A stretch of DNA of 64,000 nt from AC-38 sp033856025. Lineage in GTDB: Bacteria > Actinomycetota > Thermoleophilia > Solirubrobacterales > Solirubrobacteraceae. Position numbers and translations under genes: made by a program. The notes beneath the pieces are model-generated. The model worked only from the letters and a program-made list of their open reading frames with translations. It was not told the origin of the DNA and did not search any database. The stretch is from contig JAWVFQ010000004.1 of assembly GCA_033856025.1 (NCBI GenBank), positions 62,001 through 126,000 on the forward strand, read 5' to 3'. The stretch's first letter is position 1. The number at the start of each line of letters is the position of its first letter. Of this stretch, positions 16,943-24,411 are shown piece after piece.

Positions 16943-17547
16943 CGCCCCGCCAGCTCGACCACGCGCCGGACCACCTCGTCGCGGTCCAGTCCCGTGGTGT
17001 CCAGCTCGACCGAGCCGGGCGCGGCGGCCAGCGGACTGTGCTCGCGCGTGCGGTCGCGCTGGTCGCGCAGCGTCTGGTCGGCCAGGACGGTCTGGGGGTC
17101 GGTGCCGAGCTCCTCGGCGCGCCGCCGGGCGCGCTCCTCGGGGCTCGCGGTGAGGAAGACCTTCAGCTCGGCGTCGGGGGCGACCACGGTGCCGATGTCC
17201 CGGCCCTCCGCGACCCAGTCTCCGTGGGACATGAGCTCGCGCTGCTTTCGCACCAGCGCCTCCCGAACGCCGGGGTCCCCGGCCACGCGCGAGGCGGCCT
17301 CGGAGACCTCGGGGGTGCGGATCGCCTCGGTCACGTCGCGGCCGTCCACCGACACGCGCTCGCCGAGCCGCAGATCGAGCGCCGCGGCCAGGGCGGCCGG
17401 CTCGGCGTCCGGGCGCTCCAGCGCGGCCAGCCCGACCGCGCGGTACATGGCGCCCGAGTCCAGGTAGGTGAAGCCGAGCGCCTCGGCGACGCCGCGTGCG
17501 ACGGTCGACTTTCCGGCCCCGGCGGGTCCGTCTATGGCCACGATCAT
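16939..17547 (-). CDS. cmk: cytidylate kinase
   Basis: Phosphorylates CMP and dCMP with ATP. 202 residues with the P-loop IDGPAGAGKSTVARGVAEAL at the N-terminus, YLDSGAMYRAVG for CMP binding, the inserted CMP-binding domain (VSDVTEAIRTPEV-like region), AEGRDIGTVVAPDA, and a lid with RRAEELG and the later DQRDRTRE. The ATG at 17547 lies 7 nt after TACGCT. It is followed without a gap by der. It diverges from the ferritin gene across only 45 bp, so the two promoters are back to back. Confidence 0.96.
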   Translation of the reverse strand: MIVAIDGPAGAGKSTVARGVAEALGFTYLDSGAMYRAVGLAALERPDAEPAALAAALDLRLGERVSVDGRDVTEAIRTPEVSEAASRVAGDPGVREALVRKQRELMSHGDWVAEGRDIGTVVAPDAELKVFLTASPEERARRRAEELGTDPQTVLADQTLRDQRDRTREHSPLAAAPGSVELDTTGLDRDEVVRRVVELAGR

Positions 17548-17554
17548 GCCCGTG

Positions 17555-17560
17555 AGCGTA
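17555..17560 (-). promoter_or_regulatory. candidate -10 box of cmk
   Basis: TACGCT on the minus strand, 7 nt before the cmk ATG, in the 45-bp divergent cmk/ferritin region. Confidence 0.4.
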
Positions 17561-17577
17561 GAGGGAGGCCGGTCTGT

Positions 17578-17583
17578 TACGTT
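17578..17583 (+). promoter_or_regulatory. candidate -10 box of the ferritin gene
   Basis: TACGTT, 9 nt before the ferritin ATG. I see no clear iron-box palindrome in the 45-bp divergent region. Confidence 0.4.
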
Positions 17584-17592
17584 CGCGTCCCG

Positions 17593-18120
17593 ATGCCCTC
17601 CTCGCGCCTCATCGAGCAGCTCAACGAGCAGATCGCGCACGAGTACGCGGCCCACCAGCAGTACGTCGCGGCCGCCGTCTACTACGACACCGAGGCGATG
17701 CCCAACCTGGCGGCGTTCTTCTACGCGCAGGCGCTGGAGGAGCGCACCCACGCGATGATGATCGTCCAGTACCTGATCGACATCGACGCCAAGGTCGTGA
17801 CGCCGGGGATCGACCCGCCCAAGATCGACTTCGCCGACCTGGCCGAGCCCATCGCCCTGGCCCTGGAGCAGGAGCGCCAGGTGTCCGACCAGTTCGACGC
17901 CCTGGCCGAGACCGCGCTCGCCGAGAAGGACCACAAGGGCGCCAACTTCCTCCAGTGGTTCCTCAAGGAGCAGGTCGAGGAGGTCGCCACGATGAGCGAC
18001 CTCCTGACGGTCGTCGAGCGCGGCCGCGACCAGCCGCTGCTGATCGAGCAGTTCCTCGCGAACAACCCGTTCGGCGCCGGCGACGAGGGCTCGGTGCAGC
18101 CCACGATCGCCGGCGGCTAA
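17593..18120 (+). CDS. ferritin (non-haem iron storage protein)
   Basis: 175-residue four-helix ferritin. The ferroxidase ligands fall at the same numbers as in E. coli FtnA and mycobacterial BfrB: E17, E50, H53, E94, Q127 and E130 (seen in EQIAHEY, LEERTHAM, ALEQERQV and KEQVEEV). No haem-binding methionine typical of bacterioferritin stands out. It therefore should oxidise Fe2+ and store the mineral in a 24-mer shell in the cytoplasm. ATG 17593 gives MPSSRLIEQLNEQIAHEY, the normal N-terminus. The TAA overlaps the aroA TAG on the other strand. Confidence 0.95.
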   Translation: MPSSRLIEQLNEQIAHEYAAHQQYVAAAVYYDTEAMPNLAAFFYAQALEERTHAMMIVQYLIDIDAKVVTPGIDPPKIDFADLAEPIALALEQERQVSDQFDALAETALAEKDHKGANFLQWFLKEQVEEVATMSDLLTVVERGRDQPLLIEQFLANNPFGAGDEGSVQPTIAGG

Positions 18121-19412
18121 GCCAAAGTTCCCAAATGCTCTAGGAACAGCGGGTAGGAGATCGCGGCGGCGTCCATGCCGAGGACCTCCACGCCGTCGCG
18201 TGACGCGAGGCCGGCCACCGCGCCCATCATCGCCAGGCGGTGGTCGCCGTGGGAGTCGATGACCCCGCCCTCCAGGCCCCCGGTGCCGGTGACGGCGAAG
18301 CCGTCCTGGGTCTGCTCGATCGCCGCGCCCAGGCCGCGCAGCCCCTCCACGACCGCGGTGATCCGGTCGGACTCCTTGAGGCGCAGCTCGCCCGCGCCGC
18401 GCACGATCGTCTCGCCCTCGGCGAAGCAGCCCAGCAGCGCCACCAGCGGCAGCTCGTCGATGGCCAGCGGGACCTCCTCGGCCTCGACGACCGTGCCCAC
18501 CAGCGGCGCCGCGCGCACGTCGATGTCGGTCACCGGCTCCTCCACGGGGATGACGTCGGGCGCGGGCCGCGGCTCCCACTCGCCGACCACCACGCCGCCC
18601 ATCCGCTCCAGGATCCGCAGGAAGCCGGCGCGCGTCCAGTTGACGCCGACGTCGCGCACGACCAGCCGCGAGCCGGAGACCAGCACGCCCGCCGCCAGCA
18701 GGAACGCCGCCGAGGACAGGTCGCCGGGGACCGTCAGCTCGTCGAGCTCGAGCTCGTCCACGTGGGTCACGACGACGCGTGAGCCGTCGCGGTGCACGCC
18801 GACCCCGGCGCGCGCCAGCAGCCGCTCGGTGTGGTCGCGGCTGGGCGTGGGCTCGGACACCGACACGTCGCCGAAGGCCGTGAGGCCGGCCAGCAGGACG
18901 CACGACTTCACCTGCGCGCTGGCCACCGGCAGCTCGTAGTCCAAGCCCTGGAGGCGCGCGCCGTGGACGGTGAACGGCGGGTAGCGGCCCTCCGTGGCGT
19001 CGATGCGCGCGCCCATCATCCGCAGCGGCTCGGCGATGCGGTCGATCGGCCGCCGGCGGATCGACTCGTCGCCGTCCAGCGTCCACGACCCGTCCTGGCC
19101 GGCCAGCCACCCGGGGAGCAGGCGCATCAGCGTCCCGGAGTTGCCCACGTCGATCGGCCCGTCGCACAGCGACACGTCGCGCAGCCCGCCGCCGCGGATC
19201 AGCACCTCGTCGGGACGCTCCTCCACGATCGCGCCCACCGCACGCAGCGCGTTCAGCGTGGAGTTGGTGTCCCCCGCGTCGAGGTAGTTGCGGATGTGCA
19301 CGGGCTCGGAGCACATGGCGCCCAGCAGCGCCGAGCGGTGCGAGATCGACTTGTCCGGCGGCGCCACGAGGTCGCCGCGCAGGCGCGCCGCCGGCTCGAA
19401 GCGCGTCCTCAC
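18117..19412 (-). CDS. aroA: 3-phosphoshikimate 1-carboxyvinyltransferase (EPSP synthase)
   Basis: Sixth step of the shikimate pathway: joins shikimate 3-phosphate and phosphoenolpyruvate. 431 residues with the two-domain inside-out alpha/beta fold. Visible signatures: PDKSISHRSALLGAM near the N-terminus, the glycine-rich DVGNSGTLMRLLPGWLA loop that binds PEP, LPVASAQVKSCVLLAG, SRDHTERLL, and RLKESDRI near the C-terminal active site. The start is GTG 19412, overlapping the tyrA TGA (GTGA). Last gene of the aromatic block; its stop overlaps that of the convergent ferritin gene. Confidence 0.96.
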   Translation of the reverse strand: MRTRFEPAARLRGDLVAPPDKSISHRSALLGAMCSEPVHIRNYLDAGDTNSTLNALRAVGAIVEERPDEVLIRGGGLRDVSLCDGPIDVGNSGTLMRLLPGWLAGQDGSWTLDGDESIRRRPIDRIAEPLRMMGARIDATEGRYPPFTVHGARLQGLDYELPVASAQVKSCVLLAGLTAFGDVSVSEPTPSRDHTERLLARAGVGVHRDGSRVVVTHVDELELDELTVPGDLSSAAFLLAAGVLVSGSRLVVRDVGVNWTRAGFLRILERMGGVVVGEWEPRPAPDVIPVEEPVTDIDVRAAPLVGTVVEAEEVPLAIDELPLVALLGCFAEGETIVRGAGELRLKESDRITAVVEGLRGLGAAIEQTQDGFAVTGTGGLEGGVIDSHGDHRLAMMGAVAGLASRDGVEVLGMDAAAISYPLFLEHLGTLA

Positions 19413-20482
19413 GGGCGCGCCACGGGGTGGCCGAGCTCGCCGACCAGGGCCTGCGCGCGGTCGGCCGCCTCGTCCCCGGCGATCCACAGCGCGACCACGC
19501 CGTCGCGCATGTCGCTGGAGGGATAGAGGGCCATGTCCGTGATGTTTATCCCGGCGCGGCCCAGCTCCAACGCCAGTCGCGCCACCACTCCCGGCTCGTT
19601 GGGGACGGCGACGCGAAGCTCGTGCACGGAGCCGCCGGCCAGCTCGCCCTCCAGCAGCTCGCGGCGCGCCTCGCGCGCGCCGGCGTTCCAGCGCGTGATC
19701 GCCTCGGCGTCGCCCGCCGCCAGCGCGGCGCGGACCTCCTCCAGCCGCCGCACGGACTCGTCGATTCGCTCCATCACGGCGTCGCGGTTGGCCAGGTAGA
19801 TGTCCGTCCAGATCGCGTCGTTGGCGCCGGCCACGCGGGTGGCGTCGCGGAAGCTCGGGCCGGCGGCGGGCAGCCGCTCGTCGTCGTCGGACAGCGCGGC
19901 CGCCGCCTGGCCGACCAGGACGTTGGCCAGCACGTGCGGCAGGTGCGACACGCTGGCCATCAGCCGGTCGTGGGCGGCGGCGTCGATGGCGGCGGGCTGG
20001 GCGCCGAAGCCCGCGATCGTGCGGTGCAGGCGCTCGAAGAGCAGCCCGGAGGTCGTCTCGGTCGGGGTCAGGTACCACGTGGCGCCCGCGAACAGGTCGG
20101 CGCGGGCGTGCTCGACGCCCGCGGTCTCGGCCCCGGCCAGCGGGTGGCCACCCACGAAGCGCGGATCGTCCACGCTCTCCACGACCGAGCGCTTGGTCGA
20201 GCCGACGTCGGTGACCACGCAGTCCTCGCCTGCCGCGGTCAGGGTCTCGTCCAGCGCGCCCGCCAGCACGCCCACCGGCGCGGCGACGAACACCGTGTCC
20301 GCACCCTGCACGGCGTCGGCCGTCGAGGCGTGGGCGGAGTCCAGCGCGCCGAGCTCCAGCGCGCGGTCCAGGACGCCGCGGCCCGGGTCGTACCCGCGCA
20401 CCTGCGCGCCGCCGCGCTCACGCGCGGCCAGGCCGATGGACCCTCCGATCAGGCCCACGCCGATGACGGCGACGGTGCTCAG
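19409..20482 (-). CDS. tyrA: prephenate dehydrogenase with ACT domain; probable CTG start
   Basis: Oxidative decarboxylation of prephenate to 4-hydroxyphenylpyruvate, the tyrosine branch. About 357 residues: NAD-binding Rossmann domain (VAVIGVGLIGGSIGLA), catalytic histidine region (VGGHPLAGAE), helical dimerisation domain with VSHLPHVLAN, and a C-terminal ACT regulatory domain (LRVAVPNEPGVVARLALEL). The first ordinary start codon, GTG 20458, would delete the first beta strand of the dinucleotide fold. The only codon that restores it is CTG 20482, giving LSTVAVIGVG, two codons after the aroF TAG in the same frame. A CTG start is therefore inferred. Confidence 0.9.
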   Translation of the reverse strand: MSTVAVIGVGLIGGSIGLAARERGGAQVRGYDPGRGVLDRALELGALDSAHASTADAVQGADTVFVAAPVGVLAGALDETLTAAGEDCVVTDVGSTKRSVVESVDDPRFVGGHPLAGAETAGVEHARADLFAGATWYLTPTETTSGLLFERLHRTIAGFGAQPAAIDAAAHDRLMASVSHLPHVLANVLVGQAAAALSDDDERLPAAGPSFRDATRVAGANDAIWTDIYLANRDAVMERIDESVRRLEEVRAALAAGDAEAITRWNAGAREARRELLEGELAGGSVHELRVAVPNEPGVVARLALELGRAGINITDMALYPSSDMRDGVVALWIAGDEAADRAQALVGELGHPVARP

Positions 20483-20485
20483 GGC

Positions 20486-21568
20486 CTAGCTCGCCGCCCG
20501 CCGGGCCCGGACCGCGCCCGCCAGCTCGTCGAGCACGTCGACCGTCATGTCCCAGGACATGCAGGCGTCGGTGATGGACTGGCCGTAGGTGAGCGGCAGG
20601 TCGGTCCGCAGGTCCTGGCGGCCCTCGACGAGGAACGACTCGAGCATGACCCCCACGATGGCGCGGCTGCCGCCGGCCACCTGGCGGGCGATCTCCGCCC
20701 CGGCGATGGGCTGGCGCGCGTGGTCCTTGCCGCTGTTGTCGTGCGAGGCGTCGACGACGAGGCGCTCGGGCAGGCCCGCCGCGCGCAGGCGCGTCAGCGC
20801 CGCCTCGATCCCCGCCTCGGTGTGGTTGGGGGCGCCGCGCCCGCCGCGCAGGATCACGTGGCTGTCGGCGTTGCCGCTGGTGTGCAGGATGGCCGGCGTG
20901 CCGGTGACGTCCACGCCCGGGAACACGTGCTGCGCGCGGGCCGCGCGCACGGCGTCCACCGCCACGTCGACGTTGCCGTCGGTGCGGTTCTTGAAGCCGA
21001 CCGGCATGGAGAGGCCGGACGCCAGCTGGCGGTGGATCTGGCTCTCGGTCGTGCGCGCGCCGATGGCCGCCCACGACACGGCGTCGGAGATGTACTGCGG
21101 CATGATCGGGTCCAGGAACTCGCACCCGATCGGCAGGCCGAGCGACAGCACGTCGAGCAGCAGGGTGCGAGCCACGCGCAGGCCGCCGTTCACGTCGCCG
21201 GACTCGTCCAGGTGGGGGTCGTTGATCATCCCCTTCCAGCCGATCGTGGTCCGGGGCTTCTCGAAGTACACGCGCATCGCCACGCACAGGTCCGCGTCGA
21301 GCTCGGCCGCCCGGGCGCTCAACAGGCTGGCGTACTCGCGCGCGGCGTCTAGGTCGTGGACGCTGCACGGGCCGACCACGACGAACAGGCGATCGTCGGC
21401 GCCGTCCAGGACGGCGGCGATCTCCGCCCGGCCGCGCAGGACCGTGTTCGCCTGGTCCTCGGACAGCGGCTGCTGGTGCAGGATGAGCGCCGGCGTCAGC
21501 AGCGGCACGACCTGCTCGATGCGCTGGTCGCGGACGTTCTCTTCGGTTCGGGGGAGGCGGTGGTTCAC
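20486..21568 (-). CDS. aroF: 3-deoxy-7-phosphoheptulonate synthase (DAHP synthase, AroG/AroF type)
   Basis: First committed step of aromatic biosynthesis, from PEP and erythrose 4-phosphate. 360 residues of the type I-alpha family: the N-terminal regulatory extension (PLLTPALILHQQPLS), FVVVGPCSVHD, RVYFEKPRTTIGWKG, GARTTESQIHRQLASGL, GFKNRTDG, and the C-terminal metal-ligand region VDASHDNSGKDH. This is the E. coli AroF/G/H type rather than the plant-like type II enzyme found in many other actinobacteria, so feedback control by an aromatic amino acid is expected; which one cannot be told. The start is a GTG at 21568, with TATCCC 9 nt upstream. Confidence 0.94.
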   Translation of the reverse strand: MNHRLPRTEENVRDQRIEQVVPLLTPALILHQQPLSEDQANTVLRGRAEIAAVLDGADDRLFVVVGPCSVHDLDAAREYASLLSARAAELDADLCVAMRVYFEKPRTTIGWKGMINDPHLDESGDVNGGLRVARTLLLDVLSLGLPIGCEFLDPIMPQYISDAVSWAAIGARTTESQIHRQLASGLSMPVGFKNRTDGNVDVAVDAVRAARAQHVFPGVDVTGTPAILHTSGNADSHVILRGGRGAPNHTEAGIEAALTRLRAAGLPERLVVDASHDNSGKDHARQPIAGAEIARQVAGGSRAIVGVMLESFLVEGRQDLRTDLPLTYGQSITDACMSWDMTVDVLDELAGAVRARRAAS

Positions 21569-21601
21569 GCGAAGTACGGGATAGCAGACCGGCTCGGGCG
21601 C

Positions 21602-22681
21602 CTACAAGGCTTCGCGCAGGGCCGCCAGGAACCTTGCGTTCTCCTCGGCGGTGCCGCAGGTGACCCGCAGGTGGCGCTCGCGCCCCAGCGCCCCGCCGGC
21701 GCGCACGAGCACCTTGCGCTCGCCCAGGGCGCCGACGACGTCGCCCTCCTCGGCCTCCTCGGGCAACGCGAACCAGACGAAGTTGGCCTGGGACTCGGCG
21801 GGCTGCAGGCCCAGCGCGCGCAGGCCCTCCTCCAGCCCCAGGCGCGCGGCGATCGTCTGCTCGGCGCGGCGGGCCACCTCGTCCTGGTGGCGCAGCGCCT
21901 CGCGCGCCGCGGCCTGGGCGGCCACGTTGGCGAAGAAGGGCTGGCGCACCTGGTCGACGGCCGTCCGGAAGGCCTCCGAGCCGCACAGCGCGTAGCCCAC
22001 GCGCAGCCCGGCCAGGCCGTAGACCTTGGAGAAGGTCCGCAGCAGCGCCAGGTTGGGACGGCGCTCCAGAAGGTCGACCGTGATGTCGGGGTCGTCGAGC
22101 ACGTTGAACTCGCAGTAGGCCTCGTCCACGACCACCATGACGTGCGCCGGGACGGTGTCCAGCAGCGCGGCGATGGCGTCCGCGCGCACCGCGGTGCCGG
22201 TCGGGTTGTTGGGATTGCAGACGATCAGCAGGCGCGTGGCCGCCGTGACCGCGCCGGCCATCGCGTCCAGGTCGTGGCGGTCCGCCTCGTCCAGCGCGAC
22301 CGTCACGGCCCGGGCGCCGGAGGCCGCGGCGAGGTGCGGGTACATCGAGAAGCTGGGCCAGGAGTAGACGACCTCCGCGCCGGGCTCCAGCAGCGCCTCG
22401 CCGGCGGCCAGCAGCACGTCGCAGGAGCCGTTGCCGATGGCGATCCGGTTGCGCGGCACGCCGTAGCGCTCCGACAGCGCGGCCCGCAGCTCGCCGTTCT
22501 CAGGGTCGGGGTAGCGGTTGACGCCCTGCAGCGCGCGCTGCGCCGCCTCCAGCACGCCGGGCAGCGGACCGAACGGCGTCTCGTTGGACGCCAGCATCGC
22601 CACGTCGTCCTCCAGCGCGTAGCCGTCCGCCGCCGGGTAGACCGGGATGCGCGCGATGCGCTGGGCGAACTCGGGGCTCAT
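21602..22681 (-). CDS. hisC: histidinol-phosphate/aromatic aminotransferase
   Basis: PLP-dependent class I/II aminotransferase, 359 residues, HisC family: ASNETPFGPLPGV substrate loop, NRYPDPE, CNPNNPTG, VVVDEAYCEF, and the PLP-lysine site TFSKVYGLAGLRVGYA. The family acts on imidazole-acetol phosphate in histidine synthesis, and many members also transaminate prephenate or aromatic keto acids. Here no other his gene is nearby and the neighbours are aroH, aroF, tyrA and aroA, so a role as aromatic aminotransferase is at least as likely. The ATG is 7 bp after the cupin stop. Confidence 0.9.
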   Translation of the reverse strand: MSPEFAQRIARIPVYPAADGYALEDDVAMLASNETPFGPLPGVLEAAQRALQGVNRYPDPENGELRAALSERYGVPRNRIAIGNGSCDVLLAAGEALLEPGAEVVYSWPSFSMYPHLAAASGARAVTVALDEADRHDLDAMAGAVTAATRLLIVCNPNNPTGTAVRADAIAALLDTVPAHVMVVVDEAYCEFNVLDDPDITVDLLERRPNLALLRTFSKVYGLAGLRVGYALCGSEAFRTAVDQVRQPFFANVAAQAAAREALRHQDEVARRAEQTIAARLGLEEGLRALGLQPAESQANFVWFALPEEAEEGDVVGALGERKVLVRAGGALGRERHLRVTCGTAEENARFLAALREAL

Positions 22682-22688
22682 GACCCGC

Positions 22689-23108
22689 CTATTGTGGCGG
22701 GGCGCCGGGCGGGCCGGTGCCCATGCGGGTCTCGCCCTCGGGCAGGCGGCCGTCGCGGCCCACGTATCCGTCCTTGCCGCCGACGATCACGTAGAGCGCG
22801 TCCTCGTCGCCCACGCTGCGGACCTTGCGCGTCGTCGCCGGATCGACGCGGGCGAAGGTGCCGGCCGGCATGCGGTGCGTCGTGCCGTCGCCGAACTCCA
22901 TCTCCAGCTCGCCGCGGTGCACGAAGTAGAGCTCCTCCTGCTCGTCGTGGAAGTGGCTGCCGGTCTCGAGGCCGGGCGGCATCGCGATGGCGTTCACCCC
23001 GAAGGCGGTGACGTCGAGGGCGCGACGGACCTTGCGGAACCCGTACTGGTCCCCCATGTCGTCGACGTGGCCGACGGCGTAGCCGTCGCCCGTGGTGATC
23101 TGGCTCAT
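22689..23108 (-). CDS. cupin-domain protein
   Basis: 139-residue single-domain cupin. Motif 1 is GSHFHDEQEELYFVHRGE, with the two metal histidines, glutamate and later histidine pattern HxHxxxxE mostly kept; motif 2 is PAGTFARVDPATTRKV, where the usual histidine is not obvious. This suggests a small-molecule-binding or sensing cupin, not a recognised enzyme. The start ATG overlaps the aroH stop (ATGA) and the gene is followed by hisC, so it is fully inside the aromatic operon. A role in regulating or supporting aromatic metabolism is inference from location only. Confidence 0.85.
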   Translation of the reverse strand: MSQITTGDGYAVGHVDDMGDQYGFRKVRRALDVTAFGVNAIAMPPGLETGSHFHDEQEELYFVHRGELEMEFGDGTTHRMPAGTFARVDPATTRKVRSVGDEDALYVIVGGKDGYVGRDGRLPEGETRMGTGPPGAPPQ

Positions 23109-23470
23109 TGGGCGGCCTCCAGGTCGGTGCGCAGGTTGCGAGCCTCGCCGAGATAGACGTGACGGGGCTCGTGATCGTCCTCGGCGTGGTAGTGCAGCAG
23201 CAGGCGGATGACGCGCGGGAGCGCGCCGGGGCGGTCGATCTCGCGGGCGCACAGGAGCGGCACGCGGCCCAGGCCCAGGTTGCGCGCGGCCACGGCGGGG
23301 AACTCCGCGTCGAGGTCGGGCGTGGCCGTGAAGATGCAGCTCACCATGGCCTCGGGCCGCAGCCCGTTGCGCTCGATGACCTCGCGGACGAGCTCCTCCG
23401 TGCGCTCCAGGATCGCCGCGGCCTCGTTGGCCTCGACGTCGACGGCGCCGCGCAGCGCGAACAGTCGCAT
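23105..23470 (-). CDS. aroH: chorismate mutase, AroH type
   Basis: Rearranges chorismate to prephenate. 121 residues, the size of the Bacillus AroH family (trimeric alpha/beta barrel, unlike the all-helical AroQ type). It has the N-terminal RLFALRGAVDVEAN with the active-site arginine, the ERNGLRPEAMVSCIFTAT segment, PAVAARNLGLGRVPLLCAREI with the second arginine, and the C-terminal LLLHYHAEDDHEPRHVYLGEA. It feeds TyrA downstream and supplies the phenylalanine branch. The ATG is 8 nt after TACAGT. First gene of the aromatic operon aroH-cupin-hisC-aroF-tyrA-aroA. Confidence 0.93.
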   Translation of the reverse strand: MRLFALRGAVDVEANEAAAILERTEELVREVIERNGLRPEAMVSCIFTATPDLDAEFPAVAARNLGLGRVPLLCAREIDRPGALPRVIRLLLHYHAEDDHEPRHVYLGEARNLRTDLEAAQ

Positions 23471-23478
23471 GGGGCGCG

Positions 23479-23484
23479 ACTGTA
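23479..23484 (-). promoter_or_regulatory. candidate -10 box of aroH
   Basis: TACAGT on the minus strand, 8 nt before the aroH ATG; a candidate start point for the whole aromatic operon. Confidence 0.45.
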
Positions 23485-23494
23485 GCGGCGGGCG

Positions 23495-23662
23495 CTAGCG
23501 CGCAGCGGAGCGGTACTCCGTGCGCGTGCGCTCGTCCCAGCGGACCTGCTCCGCCGGGACGCAGAGCAGCGACGCCGCGACGAGCTCGCGCTGGGAGCTG
23601 CCGGTGCGCGCGGGATGGGCGCTGCACTTGCCGTTCCACTGGATCTGCTTGGGATAGACCAT
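23495..23662 (-). CDS. small hypothetical protein (55 aa)
   Basis: An ATG-to-TAG reading frame of 55 codons between aroH and the divergent Crp gene. The product starts MVYPKQIQWNGKCSAHP and ends RTEYRSAAR; it is basic, has two cysteines (C13, C34) and no signal peptide or membrane helix. The third-position GC bias is as strong as in neighbouring genes and the frame fills most of an otherwise empty 280-bp region. That supports it being coding, but I recognise no family and see no clear ribosome binding site. It could be co-transcribed with aroH. Confidence 0.4.
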   Translation of the reverse strand: MVYPKQIQWNGKCSAHPARTGSSQRELVAASLLCVPAEQVRWDERTRTEYRSAAR

Positions 23663-23716
23663 GTGAGGATGGTCTTCGCGCGGGGGCCTCCGGTCGCGCG
23701 CCCAGGCGACACGCGC

Positions 23717-23734
23717 TGTGTCACGCCCGCGACA
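23717..23734 (+). promoter_or_regulatory. candidate operator in front of the Crp-type gene
   Basis: TGTGTCA N4 CGCGACA, an inverted GTGTC/GACAC pair with 8-nt spacing, 17 nt before the ATG and just upstream of the candidate -10 box. A further GACAC half-site lies at 23708-23712. The same 18-bp pattern recurs at 27664-27681. Binding by the adjacent Crp-like protein (autoregulation) is inference. Confidence 0.45.
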
Positions 23735-23739
23735 CTGAT

Positions 23740-23745
23740 TAGGCT
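23740..23745 (+). promoter_or_regulatory. candidate -10 box of the Crp-type gene
   Basis: TAGGCT, 6 nt before the ATG at 23752, downstream of the candidate operator. Confidence 0.4.
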
Positions 23746-23751
23746 GGCGCC

Positions 23752-24399
23752 ATGAAGTGGGCGCTTCTCGACGGGGTCCCGGAGGACGACGTGCGCGCGC
23801 TGTTGAGCATCGCGCGCCGCCGCCAGTTCGGGCGCGGCGAGGTCGTCTTCCACCAGGACGACCCGGCGGACACGCTGCACCTGGTGGACAAGGGCCGCTT
23901 CGCGGTGCGCGTGCAGACCTCCCTGGGCGACACGGCGATCCTCTCGGTGCTGGGACCGGGAGAGATGTTCGGCGAGCTGGCGCTGCTGGGCGACGAGGAG
24001 GGACGGCGCAGCGCGACCGTGGCGGCGCTGGAGGCCGGCTGCGAGACGCGCTCGGTGCACCGCCTGGACTTCGACCGCCTGTGCCGCGAGCACCCGGGGA
24101 CCGGCGGTGTGCTCATCGTCATCCTCTCCGGCCAGGTGCGCCGTCTCTCGCGGCACCTGCTCGAGGCGCTCTACGTGCCGGCCGACAAGCGCGTCCTGCG
24201 CCGCCTGGCCGAGGTCGCCGAGGTCTACGACGACGCGACGATCCCGCTGACGCAGGAGGACCTGGCCGGCCTGGCCGGGACCTCCCGGGCCACGGTGAAC
24301 CGCGTGCTGCGCGAGGAGGAGGAGCGCGGCAGCGTGAAGCTGGGCCGCGGGCGCACCACCGTGCTCGACGCCGAGGCCCTGGCCCGGCGCGGGCGGTGA
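23752..24399 (+). CDS. Crp/Fnr-family transcription factor (probable cyclic-nucleotide sensor)
   Basis: 215 residues. The N-terminal cyclic-nucleotide-binding beta roll has a phosphate-binding cassette with FGELALL (73-79) followed by RRSATV (85-90), so the glutamate and the arginine/serine pair that grip cAMP in E. coli Crp are present. A C-helix with LSGQVRRLSRHLLEAL leads to the winged helix: TQEDLAGLAGTSRATVNRVL (167-186). The recognition helix reads SRATVNR (178-184), with alanine where Crp has the DNA-contacting glutamate, so its site should differ from TGTGA-N6-TCACA. No iron-sulfur cysteine cluster is seen. It is followed after 12 bp by a class III cyclase gene, the natural source of its ligand. 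Confidence 0.9.
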   Translation: MKWALLDGVPEDDVRALLSIARRRQFGRGEVVFHQDDPADTLHLVDKGRFAVRVQTSLGDTAILSVLGPGEMFGELALLGDEEGRRSATVAALEAGCETRSVHRLDFDRLCREHPGTGGVLIVILSGQVRRLSRHLLEALYVPADKRVLRRLAEVAEVYDDATIPLTQEDLAGLAGTSRATVNRVLREEEERGSVKLGRGRTTVLDAEALARRGR

Positions 24400-24411
24400 G
24401 GGGTCGCCGCC

